A DNA stretch of 47,459 nucleotides from an uncultured Parabacteroides sp. (GCA_934725305.1 CAKVBA010000020.1:1-47459), one strand, 5' to 3'; positions 32,969 to 42,217 are shown, numbered from the stretch's first letter. Notes: generated by a model not told the origin, from the letters alone. Translations and numbers: made by a program.

Positions 32969-35101
32969 TCAATTGTTACTCATTCTCTTAATAATACTGT
33001 ACGCATTGATAATTCCCAGCTCACCGGCTTTACTTAAATCGGCAATTCCCCGGTTGGCATCTCCCATAGAAAGATAGGCCAAACCTCTATTGAAATAGGC
33101 CTCGGCAAACTCCGGATCTCGCTCAATGGCAGCACTATAATCGGCAATGCCCGCACGGAAATCTCGTTGCACACAACGCAGGTTTCCTCTATTGAAATAG
33201 ACATAGACAAAGTCCGGATTCAATCGGATCACCTGATCATAGTCTCGTATAATCATCTCGTGCTCATAGGCCCGTTTGTTGTCTTTCAAGCGTGAAGAGG
33301 TGGCATCTACCGATTTAGAAGCAGGTGCTACCGGGTTCTTGCCCAATGTCAGATGGGTAGTTGCCGGCGCAAAGTCGTTCTCTGATACAGATTGCGACTG
33401 ATTATATTCCATCTGCTTATAGCGAACCACCGCACGGTTGAAGTAGGCCATGACAAAGTCCGGATTCAGTTCTATCACCCGGTCAAAGTCTTTGATCGCC
33501 TCGGCAAAGTCTTGAACCAGCATAAAGTCCATCGCTCTACCGAAATAGGCCATCGCCTCGGTCGCATTAGAAGAGATGCGTGATGAGTATTCGTCAATAG
33601 AAGCAAAATGAGCTGCCACCTGATCTTCTGTCAGTGCGGCCTCTTCGTTGGTGATAAGCAACTTATGGCTCAACAGCATCTGACGGTTAAAGTCTTCTAC
33701 CATCTTATCATAATAGACCAGCTTTTTCACCGGATTCGGACGTTCATAATAGGTCAGCACAAATTGCGGTTCCAGATCCACACGGACATTGCGGTCTTGT
33801 ACACGGCCACGCACCTCACTCTGATATTTGCTACGACGCTGCTCCTCTTTGTCATAAACCACCAAGCGGTTAAACTTGCTGATATTCTTATCGGACTGTT
33901 CACGCGTATTCTCCTTATCATTATCATCGGCGTCTGCTGTATAGTCGGTTGCATTAGCGTTAGCCGTAGCATTTGTGCCTGCTCCCGCCGTTGATTTGGC
34001 CAACTTACCTTTACGGGCCTGTTCTTCCAACTTGATAGCTTTCCAATAGTCTTGGTCTGCTCCCGCCAGGTCATTCATCTTACGCTTTGCCTCGGAACGG
34101 CTATAATAGCCCGGCAAGAAACGGGGATATTGTTGCAACACCACGTCATAGTCCTTCACTGCTCCCGGATAGTTTCCGGTCTCGAAGCGCAACAACGCAC
34201 GGTTATAGTAGGCCATATAGTTGTCCGGCTCCTGCTCAATCACCTCATCAAAGTCTTCGATAGCGCGGTTATTATCTCCCACCTGGAAGCGCAACAGACC
34301 TCGGTTGAAACGAGCTATCAGGTTGTGACTATCCATACTGACCACCTGGTCATAGTCGGCCATCGCTCCACGCAGGTCGTTCATCTGATAACGCACCAGA
34401 CCCCGGTTAATATAATATCCGCTTTCGCGTGTGTCCAAACGGATAGCTTCGTTCAAATCGGCCAAAGCCTCCTCCAACTTATTCTGCTGATAAAGAAGAA
34501 TCGCCCGGTTTCCATAACCCGGCGCATAATAGGGATCCATCTTGACCGCCTGATTATAGTCTGCCAACGCCTTTACGGTGTCGCCCTTTTCGAGATACAT
34601 CGCTCCGCGAGACAAGTAGTTCATCGAATACTTCGGATATTCTTGCATCAACTGCTCAAACACCTTTTCGGCTCCGTCATAATCTTTTCCCTGAATATAG
34701 GCGACAGCCATATTCACCATCATCTGACGGTCTTTAGGCTTAAACTCAAATCCTTTCGTATAGTCGGCGATAGCTTCCTTATATTGTTCCATGCTCTGAT
34801 GGGCAATACCACGTGCATAATAGGCCTGTCCCAAGAAGGGGTTGCGCTCCAGACAGAGTGTGCAATCCTCTTCGGCTCCTTTATAATCATCCAAATTGAT
34901 CTTAGCTACCGCCCGATAGAAATAGGGTTCGGCCAACCAGGGCTTTGCCTTGATTACCTGATTGAAATATTGTATAGAGAGAACATAGTCTTCAAAATAC
35001 AACGCATTCCGACCGATAGCCAACACGCGATCTGTGTTTATCTGTGCAAACATCACAAGTGAACACAACTGAAAAACAAGTAAGAGAGTCGCTTTCTTCA
35101 T
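32969..35101 (-). CDS. Secreted tetratricopeptide-repeat protein
   Basis: The 710-residue protein has a signal peptide (1-19, ending MFAQ) and then about ten 34-residue TPR units through residue 370, recognised by repeats such as AYYNRALLRFETGNYPGAVKDYD. A central insert (about 375-480) rich in Ala, Asn, Asp and basic residues interrupts the array, and further TPR units close the protein. TPR arrays hold protein partners, so this is probably a periplasmic or envelope scaffold. A structured intergenic element lies upstream (35207-35308). No enzyme motif is visible and the partner is unknown. Confidence 0.92.
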   Translation of the reverse strand: MKKATLLLVFQLCSLVMFAQINTDRVLAIGRNALYFEDYVLSIQYFNQVIKAKPWLAEPYFYRAVAKINLDDYKGAEEDCTLCLERNPFLGQAYYARGIAHQSMEQYKEAIADYTKGFEFKPKDRQMMVNMAVAYIQGKDYDGAEKVFEQLMQEYPKYSMNYLSRGAMYLEKGDTVKALADYNQAVKMDPYYAPGYGNRAILLYQQNKLEEALADLNEAIRLDTRESGYYINRGLVRYQMNDLRGAMADYDQVVSMDSHNLIARFNRGLLRFQVGDNNRAIEDFDEVIEQEPDNYMAYYNRALLRFETGNYPGAVKDYDVVLQQYPRFLPGYYSRSEAKRKMNDLAGADQDYWKAIKLEEQARKGKLAKSTAGAGTNATANANATDYTADADDNDKENTREQSDKNISKFNRLVVYDKEEQRRSKYQSEVRGRVQDRNVRVDLEPQFVLTYYERPNPVKKLVYYDKMVEDFNRQMLLSHKLLITNEEAALTEDQVAAHFASIDEYSSRISSNATEAMAYFGRAMDFMLVQDFAEAIKDFDRVIELNPDFVMAYFNRAVVRYKQMEYNQSQSVSENDFAPATTHLTLGKNPVAPASKSVDATSSRLKDNKRAYEHEMIIRDYDQVIRLNPDFVYVYFNRGNLRCVQRDFRAGIADYSAAIERDPEFAEAYFNRGLAYLSMGDANRGIADLSKAGELGIINAYSIIKRMSNN

Positions 35102-35145
35102 CTATTATATAAATCTCTATTCAACATGGATATTAATACCCAAAG

Positions 35146-35185
35146 AGTGGCTGCGTCAAAATGGTTATTTTGATACACTGCCACT
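35146..35185. terminator. Hairpin after nadE, copy of a repeated hairpin family
   Basis: AGTGGC and GCCACT enclose an inner TCAAAAT/ATTTTGA stem with a GGTT loop. The core closely matches the hairpin at 47327-47370. It lies between nadE and the TPR gene and may end transcription from nadE. Confidence 0.6.
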
Positions 35186-35206
35186 TAAAACATATCATAA
35201 TCAGCA

Positions 35207-35308
35207 AAATGCAAAGCGCCAAGGATGAGACCGACAGAAGTTTACTGAGGTAAACAGCTGAGGTCGAATTCCGATAACGACGAAGCGGGTTGCATTTAGG
35301 ACACCCGC
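35207..35308. other. Candidate structured RNA or DNA element between nadE and the TPR gene
   Basis: Nested complementary pairs occupy about 100 bp. AAATGCAA (35207-35214) pairs with TTGCATTT (35290-35297), GACC (35229-35232) with GGTC (35262-35265), and GTTTAC (35240-35245) with GTAAAC (35250-35255) around a TGAG loop. GCGGGT/ACCCGC (35285-35290, 35303-35308) is an alternative partner that would compete with the outer stem. No reading frame fits. Transcribed strand is unknown. Confidence 0.55.
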
Positions 35309-35323
35309 CCCACCGTCATTGCA

Positions 35324-37258
35324 TCACAACTGACTGATCTCTTCAAGCCACAAGGTGGACATCGCATCACTCGGCATGCGCCAATCGCCACGCGGAGAAA
35401 GCGAAATAGATCCAACCTTCGGTCCGTCGGGCAGACAGCTACGTTTAAACTGCTGCATAAAGAAACGACGGAAGAATGTATAAAGCCATTTCTTGATCAC
35501 CTCTTTCGGATAAACACCGTCGAAAGCAATCAAAGCCAAGTCATAAATCTTGGTTGGTGTTGCTCCAAAGCGCAGGAAGTGATACAAGAAGAAATCGTGC
35601 AATTCATAAGGTCCCACCAAGTCTTCCGTTTTCTGCTTGATATTTCCATGCTCATCGGCCGGGATCAACTCCGGACTGATAGGTGTATCAACAATATCCA
35701 GCAGATAACCACGTGAAGCCTCATCCACCTTATGGTTGGCAATCCAATCCACCAAATATTTCACCAATGTCTTGGGAATGCTACCATTGACACCATACAT
35801 CGACATGTGGTCGCCATTATAAGTAGCCCAACCCAATGCCAATTCAGAAAGGTCTCCGGTGCCGATGACCATACCATTTTCGCGGTTTGCCACATCCATC
35901 AGAATCTGCGTACGTTCACGAGCCTGGCTATTTTCATAAGTCACGTCATGTACATCTTTGTCGTGACCGATATCCTGGAAGTGCTGTAAACAGGCCTCCT
36001 TAATCGAAATCTCCCGCAGAGTCACACCCAATGAACGGATCAGACCCACTGCATTATTATAGGTACGGCCTGTCGTTCCAAAGCCCGGCATCGTTATACC
36101 GATGATGCGACTACGCGGAATCTGCAGGGCGTCAAAAGTCATAGCTGTCACCAACAGAGCCAAGGTGCTATCCAAACCGCCCGAAATACCGACAACGGCC
36201 GTCTGCGCATGAGCATGCACAATACGCTTGGCCAGACCGGCAATCTGAATCTGGACAATCTCCTCGCAACGTTCATGCAAAGCATCTCCTGCAGGAATAA
36301 AAGGATAAGGATCAATCGAACGAGTCAGACGATTGGCCTGTTCGCCATTATAAAGAGGAAGCTCAAATGCCACACGCGAAGCTTTTTCAACCGACGACAA
36401 TGTGGCCGATTTAGAGAATGAGTGATCTACCATACGGTCGTGTGACAGATAATCCACATCTATCTCGCTAACCAACAGCTGTTCCTCCATCATGAAACGT
36501 TTCGATTCACTCAAGATTACACCATTCTCAACAATCATAGCACTACCGGAAAAGACCAAATCGGTGGTTGACTCCCCAAAACCCGAAGAGGCATAAAGAT
36601 AGCCCGCCACACAACGGGCAGACTGCTGACGCACCAAGTCTCGACGATAGCTGTGCTTTCCTATCAACTCGTTGCTTGCAGACAGGTTCAAGATAACCTG
36701 AGCGCCCTGCATTGCCAGATAGGTACTGGGCGGAACAGGTGCCCACAAATCTTCACAGATCTCTACTCCCACCGTTACCTCAGCCGAATCCAACAGAGTC
36801 AGACGGTGCAACGGATAGGCATGAGAACCTATGACAACCTGCTCGCCCTCTACATCAAAAGCAGAGACGAACCAACGTTCTTCCTGAAACTCTCGATAAT
36901 TAGGCAGATAAGATTTGGGAATCACAGCCAAGATCTCTCCATGCTGGAAAGCAACAGCAGCGTTGATCAGACGATTACCTGTCAGCAAAGGCACACCCAC
37001 CAATGTCAACATATCCAAGTCTTTGGTCTGTTCCACCAGCTGCAACAACGCCTTTTCGGCCTTTGTAATCAGCACAGATTGCTGAAACAGATCCATACAG
37101 GTATATGCAGTAATGGACAGCTCGGGAAATACTATCATCTGTACACTCTGCTCCGATGCCTTACGCATCAGCCCTTCTATCTGCTGAATGTTATAAAAAC
37201 AATCGGCAACCTTCACCAATGGAGTAGCTGCTGCTACCTTAACAAAACCGTGATTCAT
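35324..37258 (-). CDS. nadE: Glutamine-dependent NAD+ synthetase
   Basis: The 644-residue enzyme fuses an N-terminal nitrilase-type glutaminase to a C-terminal NAD synthetase. The glutaminase triad is visible: Glu46 (FPELSIT), Lys115 (IPKSYLPN) and Cys168 (VEICEDLW). The synthetase has the PP-loop SGGLDSTLAL near residue 357 and GTGDLSELALGW. It amidates nicotinic acid adenine dinucleotide to NAD+ using glutamine ammonia passed between the domains. Length is normal for the two-domain form. NadK is also in this window, about 5 kb away. Confidence 0.98.
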   Translation of the reverse strand: MNHGFVKVAAATPLVKVADCFYNIQQIEGLMRKASEQSVQMIVFPELSITAYTCMDLFQQSVLITKAEKALLQLVEQTKDLDMLTLVGVPLLTGNRLINAAVAFQHGEILAVIPKSYLPNYREFQEERWFVSAFDVEGEQVVIGSHAYPLHRLTLLDSAEVTVGVEICEDLWAPVPPSTYLAMQGAQVILNLSASNELIGKHSYRRDLVRQQSARCVAGYLYASSGFGESTTDLVFSGSAMIVENGVILSESKRFMMEEQLLVSEIDVDYLSHDRMVDHSFSKSATLSSVEKASRVAFELPLYNGEQANRLTRSIDPYPFIPAGDALHERCEEIVQIQIAGLAKRIVHAHAQTAVVGISGGLDSTLALLVTAMTFDALQIPRSRIIGITMPGFGTTGRTYNNAVGLIRSLGVTLREISIKEACLQHFQDIGHDKDVHDVTYENSQARERTQILMDVANRENGMVIGTGDLSELALGWATYNGDHMSMYGVNGSIPKTLVKYLVDWIANHKVDEASRGYLLDIVDTPISPELIPADEHGNIKQKTEDLVGPYELHDFFLYHFLRFGATPTKIYDLALIAFDGVYPKEVIKKWLYTFFRRFFMQQFKRSCLPDGPKVGSISLSPRGDWRMPSDAMSTLWLEEISQL

Positions 37259-37298
37259 ATCTTTCCGGCCCCTTTCTTTACATTAATATATATGTATA

Positions 37299-37760
37299 TT
37301 ATCTTAAACGATCCAACGAACGAACCAATGCTTCGTCGGCTCCAATATTGCGAATAGCCAAATAATCCAAAACCAGACAAACAAAAGGAAGAGCCAAGCC
37401 AAACTTCAAGCCCAAAACTGCTTCAGGCATCTGTCCCTTAAAGGTCCATACGAAAAATGCAAACAGGCCATAGAAGCCCAGCATCAATAACGCATTAAAG
37501 ACACACAGACGAATCTGCAGAATACGTTTCTTAAATAAAAAGATTGTAGCCAACGCAATCAATGAAATAACAGCGGTTAAAGCGAAAAGTCCCCAAGTCG
37601 GATAAATCAGCTCGGGCTGTCCAATCATAGTATTCACTCCCGTCGCATCAAACGCATAAACAACATCTCCGGCAGTCAATACCGCCAAAGGCAAAAACAG
37701 CGTTGTGATCATCAAGGCCACAACAATCAACAAATATACAGTCTGTATTCTCTGTAACAT
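37299..37760 (-). CDS. DUF4293 family membrane protein
   Basis: The protein of about 153 residues begins MLQRIQTVYLLIVVALMIT, the usual DUF4293 opening; a longer frame to 37826 adds 22 residues with no family counterpart. Four hydrophobic segments are visible (about 8-28, 55-75, 85-108, 118-135). Members are found next to rpoZ and bamD in Bacteroidetes, as here. Function is unknown. Confidence 0.85.
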   Translation of the reverse strand: MLQRIQTVYLLIVVALMITTLFLPLAVLTAGDVVYAFDATGVNTMIGQPELIYPTWGLFALTAVISLIALATIFLFKKRILQIRLCVFNALLMLGFYGLFAFFVWTFKGQMPEAVLGLKFGLALPFVCLVLDYLAIRNIGADEALVRSLDRLR

Positions 37761-37868
37761 AATGATAAATGATAAAAGATCAACAAGAAAATAAAGGTAA
37801 TAGATACCATAAAGGGACTGAATCAAAATAAATATTTCAACACAGTCCCCTTCATGTCCTTGTCCTAA

Positions 37869-38201
37869 TTAGAAATTATTTTTTTCTTTCGCAGGGTTCT
37901 TATAATAAACCTTACCCTCTTCATACTCCTGAGCAGCAATCAGTGTCGGCTTCGGGAGTTTTTCATAATAACGAGAGATCTCGATCTGCTCTCTGTTTTC
38001 AAAAACCTCCTCCAGATTGTCATTGTAAGATGCAAATTCCTGCAACTTCTTTTCCAAATCCTGTTTCATTTCTACGCCGATCTGGTTTGCTCTCTTAGCA
38101 ATAATCATCACTGTTTCATACACATTACCAGTGTCTGCCGACAGCTTCATCATGTCACGTGTAACCGTGTTGGTAGGAGCATTTGATTTTCTGTAATCCA
38201 T
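37869..38201 (-). CDS. rpoZ: RNA polymerase omega-type subunit, Bacteroidetes form
   Basis: The 110-residue protein contains TRDMMKLSADTGNVYETVMIIAKRANQIG, the omega core helices in their Bacteroidetes form, and an acidic C-terminus. Omega helps assemble and stabilise RNA polymerase around beta-prime. It lies 24 bp downstream of bamD and upstream of the DUF4293 gene, the conserved order for the phylum. Confidence 0.82.
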   Translation of the reverse strand: MDYRKSNAPTNTVTRDMMKLSADTGNVYETVMIIAKRANQIGVEMKQDLEKKLQEFASYNDNLEEVFENREQIEISRYYEKLPKPTLIAAQEYEEGKVYYKNPAKEKNNF

Positions 38202-38225
38202 ACTTTGATTTATTGATTAATTCCG

Positions 38226-39035
38226 TTAATACGCATCGTTGATTCGCTTACTTGCATAGTCATAGAACTTCTTGACCTGCTTTACATATTTACCATCAGG
38301 ATATTCGTTCATATAGTTGTAGTATTCGTCCACCACTTCGCGATAGCGACCCTGCAACTTTTCTTCAATGCTGACCAATGCCAACTCATATTTAGAACGT
38401 AATACCAAGAACATAAATTCTTCTCTATATTTTGAATAGGGATAATTCTTCAATGCATTCTGTGCTGTAATCACACTTGACAGATAGTTGTTACCCAAAT
38501 AGGTTCCCAGGTTATAGTAGAGACGAGTTGCCAACAGCTCCTTATAAGCCAGCTTTTCCTGCAATTCAAACATGATATTCTGTGCCTGCGGAGCCCGTTC
38601 GCTCTGAGGGTAATACTCAAGATAGAGCTGCAACTGCTCAATAGCCTTGAAGGTTTGCGACTGATCTAACCGGGGATCGGGAGAGTCTAAATACAGTCCA
38701 TACCCTGAATAGAAACGAGACAATTCGGTATATTCTCCTTTAGGGTATGTCGTATAATACGTTTCAAAATATTGTGATGCCGTCTGATAATCCTTCTGTC
38801 CGTAGTAACTTTGTGCCAACAGATAAAGCGACTCTTCAGCATAAGAGGTTCCCTTAAAGATGGTAACAAGCTCCTCAAGCAAAGTAACAGACTTAGAATA
38901 CTGCTTTGCGTTGAAATACTTCTTGGCATATGAATATTTCAATTCATAGTCTGTACTTTTCAGTATCTTATTATACTCACCACAAGAGGATAACAATACC
39001 ATCATCATCATCCAAAAAAATACAACCTTTTTCAT
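38226..39035 (-). CDS. bamD: Outer-membrane assembly lipoprotein BamD
   Basis: The protein of about 269 residues starts at MKKVVFFW; a longer frame to 39056 is not needed. It has a lipobox (LLSSC, then GEYNKILKS) and TPR-like helices such as YAEESLYLLAQSYYGQKDYQTASQYFETYYTTYP, the YfiO/BamD pattern. BamD works with BamA to insert beta-barrels such as SusC and the barrel of the sigma fusion. A TACCTTTG -7 box lies 18 bp upstream of the start. Confidence 0.94.
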   Translation of the reverse strand: MKKVVFFWMMMMVLLSSCGEYNKILKSTDYELKYSYAKKYFNAKQYSKSVTLLEELVTIFKGTSYAEESLYLLAQSYYGQKDYQTASQYFETYYTTYPKGEYTELSRFYSGYGLYLDSPDPRLDQSQTFKAIEQLQLYLEYYPQSERAPQAQNIMFELQEKLAYKELLATRLYYNLGTYLGNNYLSSVITAQNALKNYPYSKYREEFMFLVLRSKYELALVSIEEKLQGRYREVVDEYYNYMNEYPDGKYVKQVKKFYDYASKRINDAY

Positions 39036-39053
39036 CCGAATACTTTTAAGGCA

Positions 39054-39061
39054 CAAAGGTA
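39054..39061 (-). promoter_or_regulatory. -7 promoter element for bamD-rpoZ
   Basis: TACCTTTG on the minus strand matches TAnnTTTG, 18 bp before the bamD start. The -33 side is not clear. Confidence 0.5.
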
Positions 39062-39140
39062 GTTTTTATCTACCAATAAACGAAGCACAAAACGTTAATA
39101 TTTATAACCGCATAATCAATCGGCAAGGCAATAATACGAA

Positions 39141-39164
39141 TTTAACCCAATTCGGTCATTAGAT
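39141..39164 (-). repeat. 24-bp motif, copy A
   Basis: Read on the minus strand, this begins TCTAATGACCGA and ends GGGTTAAAT. It shares about 20 of 24 positions with copies at 39643-39666 and 47303-47326. With the 39643 copy it forms an inverted pair flanking the 343-bp element. Confidence 0.75.
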
Positions 39165-39232
39165 TACGATTCTTGTTGGTGCCTGTTTGGAACAGATTGC
39201 AATGGCTGTGTTGAAGGCATATTTATTATCCA

Positions 39233-39575
39233 TAAAATACAATAAGCCAATAGGCAGACAAGAGACTGCTAATCCGGTCAAAAAGGATTAAGCTATTTCC
39301 GAAAATTGAGTAGGCACTCCTTTCCGACGGAGTAGTTATTCCATCTGAGCGGAGTGCCTACCCATTTTCAAAAAAGTCCCTACCCATTTTCAAAAAAGCC
39401 TATACCCTTTTTCCAAAAACCATATAGACCATTGAAAGAGAGCCCATAAGCCTTTTTTAGGTTGTTTGGATCTATACAGATTCGTCTGTCAAGTCCGGCG
39501 AAGTCGTCCGTTGTTTCTGCCGGATTCGTTACCGCTTTTAGTAAATAATAATCCGGATAAAAACACAATAACTAT
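39233..39575 (-). repeat. 343-bp non-coding element, copy 2, with a ~22-nt periodic core
   Basis: The minus strand aligns with 13644-13987 along its whole length with almost no length change, at about two-thirds identity by eye. Core units of 21-24 nt begin GTCTATATGG, GTATAGGC, GTAGGGAC and GTAGGCACTCC. It sits in the 1028-bp gap between bamD and the DMT transporter. The same gap also holds a further periodic core (39699-39918), two 24-bp motifs and the promoters of both flanking genes. Confidence 0.88.
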
Positions 39576-39642
39576 CTCTCCAAAGGCTATTGACAGTATG
39601 TCGAGACAACCGATAAAAACATCATATTTATCATCCTTTCGC

Positions 39643-39666
39643 TCTAATGACCGATTTAGGTTTAAT
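39643..39666 (+). repeat. 24-bp motif, copy B
   Basis: Begins TCTAATGACCGA and ends AGGTTTAAT on the plus strand, inverted relative to copy A. Confidence 0.75.
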
Positions 39667-39698
39667 CTGAAGAATTCTTTTTTCTATGTAGAAAAGTT

Positions 39699-39918
39699 GA
39701 GTAACTATCCCGTCAAAACGGAGTGCCTACCCAATCCGAACGGAGTGCCTACCCGATTTTTTCAAGACTCTATTACCCTTTTTTCAAATAGTCCCTAGAC
39801 TTTTCTCAAAGACTCTATAGACTTTTTCCCAAAAGTCCCTACCCTTTTTCCGGAAAGTCTATAGACTTTTCTCGATTACTCTATAGACTAACTCCAATTA
39901 GTCTATGCCCCTTTTTTT
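39699..39918 (-). repeat. Second periodic core adjoining copy 2
   Basis: On the minus strand about ten units of 20-24 nt follow one another, beginning GTCTATAGAG, GTCTATAGAC, GTAGGGAC, GTCTAGGGAC and twice GTAGGCACTCCG. The order, GTCTATAGAC-type units first and GTAGGCACTCC-type last, is the same as in the two full elements. The conserved 5' block is absent here. Confidence 0.8.
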
Positions 39919-40027
39919 GAATGTTGCTAAAGCGAGAAGCAGTACCCAAATAGTGTTTACGACGGTGTGTCTGAATCAGCAGATACAAGGAATCCCCAAA
40001 AGAGGTCCGTCTTTCATCCGTTTGATG

Positions 40028-40035
40028 TATCTTTG
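40028..40035 (+). promoter_or_regulatory. -7 promoter element for the DMT transporter
   Basis: TATCTTTG matches TAnnTTTG 28 bp before the ATG at 40064. Confidence 0.55.
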
Positions 40036-40063
40036 CCCCCGAAAATCATAAAGGAATACACGG

Positions 40064-40960
40064 ATGAGGATAAAAGCTATTATAGCCTGTCTATTGTGGG
40101 GATCGGCCTTTGCCGGTGCAAAAATCGGATTTGAATACGCTGAACCTATCTATCTCTCAGGTTTACGATTTACGCTGGCCGGTCTGCTTCTTGTACCTGT
40201 CATGTATCTCAAAAAGGTCAATCTGTTTGCCGCACTCAGACATTGGAAGTTTATGCTGCTATTCGCCTTTATGCAAACCTATCTGCAATATGGATTGTTT
40301 TTCATGGGACTGGACAAAGTACCCGGTGCAACAGCAGCAATCATCAACGGTGGTGGTCCGCTTTTTGTAGCTATCATGGCCCATCTGACTCTCAGCAACG
40401 ACAAGATGACGCTACGAAAGATAGTGGCGATCATCTTGGGTTTATCAGGCGTCCTCTTTATCAGTCTGGCAAAGGGGGAATTTACGACAGACAATCCCTC
40501 TTTTTATCCGGGTGTAGGTTTTCTGCTTCTGAGTAGTCTCGTAGGCGGATACACCAATATCATGGTCTTAAAGAAGAAGCAATACAACATTTCCCCTATC
40601 GCCTTGACCTCATTTGCCAACTTTACCGGTGGATTGATGTTGTTAATCACGGCTCTGTTCGTTGAGAATCCCGAGATAAAGAGTTATCCGACGGAGTTCT
40701 ACTGTGCCTTGCTTTGGTTGGCATTTATTCCGGCCGCAGGTTTCTCCATTTGGTACAGCCTGTTGCAACGTCCGGGCGTAAAGGTGTCTGAACTGAATAT
40801 GTGGAAGTTTGTCATACCGGTTTCAGGATGTATATTAAGCTGGATATTGCTACCGGGAGAAAGTCCGGATGTGCCCTCGATCATTGGTATCATCATCATA
40901 ACCATTGCCCTACAGACATTGCAACTGCCCGAGCGCTACTTCCGTTTCTTCAAGAAATAA
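40064..40960 (+). CDS. DMT-superfamily transporter (EamA)
   Basis: The 298-residue protein has about ten hydrophobic helices arranged as two EamA repeats (roughly 1-137 and 150-290). Typical motifs are LLWGSAFAGAKIG at the start and PGATAAIINGGGPLFVAIMAHL at the end of helix 3-4 of the first repeat. EamA proteins export or import small metabolites such as amino acids and purines across the inner membrane. The substrate cannot be inferred. The MFS gene follows after 58 bp. Confidence 0.92.
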   Translation: MRIKAIIACLLWGSAFAGAKIGFEYAEPIYLSGLRFTLAGLLLVPVMYLKKVNLFAALRHWKFMLLFAFMQTYLQYGLFFMGLDKVPGATAAIINGGGPLFVAIMAHLTLSNDKMTLRKIVAIILGLSGVLFISLAKGEFTTDNPSFYPGVGFLLLSSLVGGYTNIMVLKKKQYNISPIALTSFANFTGGLMLLITALFVENPEIKSYPTEFYCALLWLAFIPAAGFSIWYSLLQRPGVKVSELNMWKFVIPVSGCILSWILLPGESPDVPSIIGIIIITIALQTLQLPERYFRFFKK

Positions 40961-41018
40961 GGAGCCGGTTCATATGCCTATAAACAGAATAGTAAGACCT
41001 TAAAAACATATTTTAGAT

Positions 41019-42188
41019 ATGAGACAAAATATATTAGCACTTTACATTATCAAGCTATCGAAATGGTTTTCGCTGGTTATGCCCATCATTGTCCTCTTCT
41101 ATGAAAAGCAGGGGTTGAGTTTGCAGGATGTGTTTATATTGAAAAGTGTCTATTCTATTGCTGCTGTTGCCCTGGAAATACCTTCCGGCTATTTGGCCGA
41201 TGTGTGGGGCCGCCGTCGTTGTCTCATCTTAGGATGTATTCTTTTCTTCGGAGGCTATTTATGCTATTCTTTTACATCAACCTTCGAAGCGTTTCTGATT
41301 GCCGAATTGTTGCTGGGAACAGGGCAAACCTTGGTGAATGGCGCCGATTCGGCTCTGCTCTATGACACAACGGCCCATTATCAGCAAGAAGAGCTCTATC
41401 TACGCTATGAAGGACGTATCACCATGATTGGCAACTTTGCCGAAGCGTTTGCTGGTATTTGTGGTGGTTTATTGGCGGCCTACTCACTTCGCATGCCCTT
41501 TTATGCCCAAGCTATAGTGGCCTTCAGCGGCATTCCGGCGGCCTTTGCATTGAAGGAATATAGCCAGAAGAACAAGATACAGAGTCCTGTGTCTGAGATT
41601 ATAAAGATTATCCGTTACTCGTTGATCACCAACAAGGCGCTCTGCTATAACATTATGTTTTCCGGAATCATCGGCGCAGCCACTCTCACGATGGCTTGGT
41701 TTGTACAGCCGGTATTGATGTATTTAAAGACGCCAACCTCTTACTACGGCATCATTTGGACCGTCTTAAACTTGACCGTTGGCGTAGCCGCACTCTATTC
41801 TGACCGGATAGACCAGCGGTTGGGTATGCGTAAGATGAACACCTTGATTCTGCTGATTATTTCCGGAGGCTATGCTTTATTGGCCTTAAACCTAACCTAC
41901 ATAGGCTTGGTAATCCTGCTTGTCTTCTACATATTCAGAGGCTTTGCCACTCCTATTTTAAAAGGATACATCAATCAGATGACATTCTCAGAGATGCGGG
42001 CTACCGTTCTTTCCATACGAAACTTCATCATCCGACTGATGTTTGCGGGCATCGCTCCCTTTATCGGTTGGTTGAACGATGTTTACTCTCTGCAGACTGC
42101 GTTGTTAGTTTCGGCAGGCATCCTGTTTGTTCCGGGGCTTTGCTTCCTTTTGTTGCAATTCCACAACACAACAGATCGTCTGCCTTAA
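41019..42188 (+). CDS. Major facilitator superfamily transporter
   Basis: The 389-residue protein has about twelve helices and the MFS loop signature GYLADVWGRRRCL after helix 2. No sugar- or drug-specific motif was recognised, so the substrate is open. It follows the DMT gene by 58 bp and may share its transcript. Its stop codon lies inside the hairpin shared with the convergent nadK. Confidence 0.9.
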   Translation: MRQNILALYIIKLSKWFSLVMPIIVLFYEKQGLSLQDVFILKSVYSIAAVALEIPSGYLADVWGRRRCLILGCILFFGGYLCYSFTSTFEAFLIAELLLGTGQTLVNGADSALLYDTTAHYQQEELYLRYEGRITMIGNFAEAFAGICGGLLAAYSLRMPFYAQAIVAFSGIPAAFALKEYSQKNKIQSPVSEIIKIIRYSLITNKALCYNIMFSGIIGAATLTMAWFVQPVLMYLKTPTSYYGIIWTVLNLTVGVAALYSDRIDQRLGMRKMNTLILLIISGGYALLALNLTYIGLVILLVFYIFRGFATPILKGYINQMTFSEMRATVLSIRNFIIRLMFAGIAPFIGWLNDVYSLQTALLVSAGILFVPGLCFLLLQFHNTTDRLP

Positions 42189-42217
42189 TCTCTTTTTCTT
42201 TATAACCAAGAGAGATT
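42187..42217. terminator. Two-way hairpin spanning both stop codons of MFS and nadK genes
   Basis: AATCTCT (42187-42193) pairs with AGAGATT (42211-42217). The left arm overlaps the MFS stop (42186-42188), the right arm overlaps the nadK stop (42216-42218), and T-rich sequence lies in the loop. Confidence 0.6.

Noticed and set aside
34052..35062. 336-codon plus-strand frame opposite the TPR gene
   Set aside because: It is the complement of repetitive TPR codons; the repeats keep the antisense frame open by chance.
37761..37826. Longer start for the DUF4293 protein
   Set aside because: The 22 extra residues have no family counterpart, and the internal ATG gives the standard MLQRIQTVYLL opening.
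39466..39798. 110-codon plus-strand frame in the bamD-DMT gap
   Set aside because: It crosses the repeated non-coding element and its periodic core; copy 1 does not preserve this frame.
39699..39918. Possible CRISPR array
   Set aside because: Units of 20-24 nt follow each other directly, all degenerate, with no constant repeat, no spacers and no cas gene nearby.
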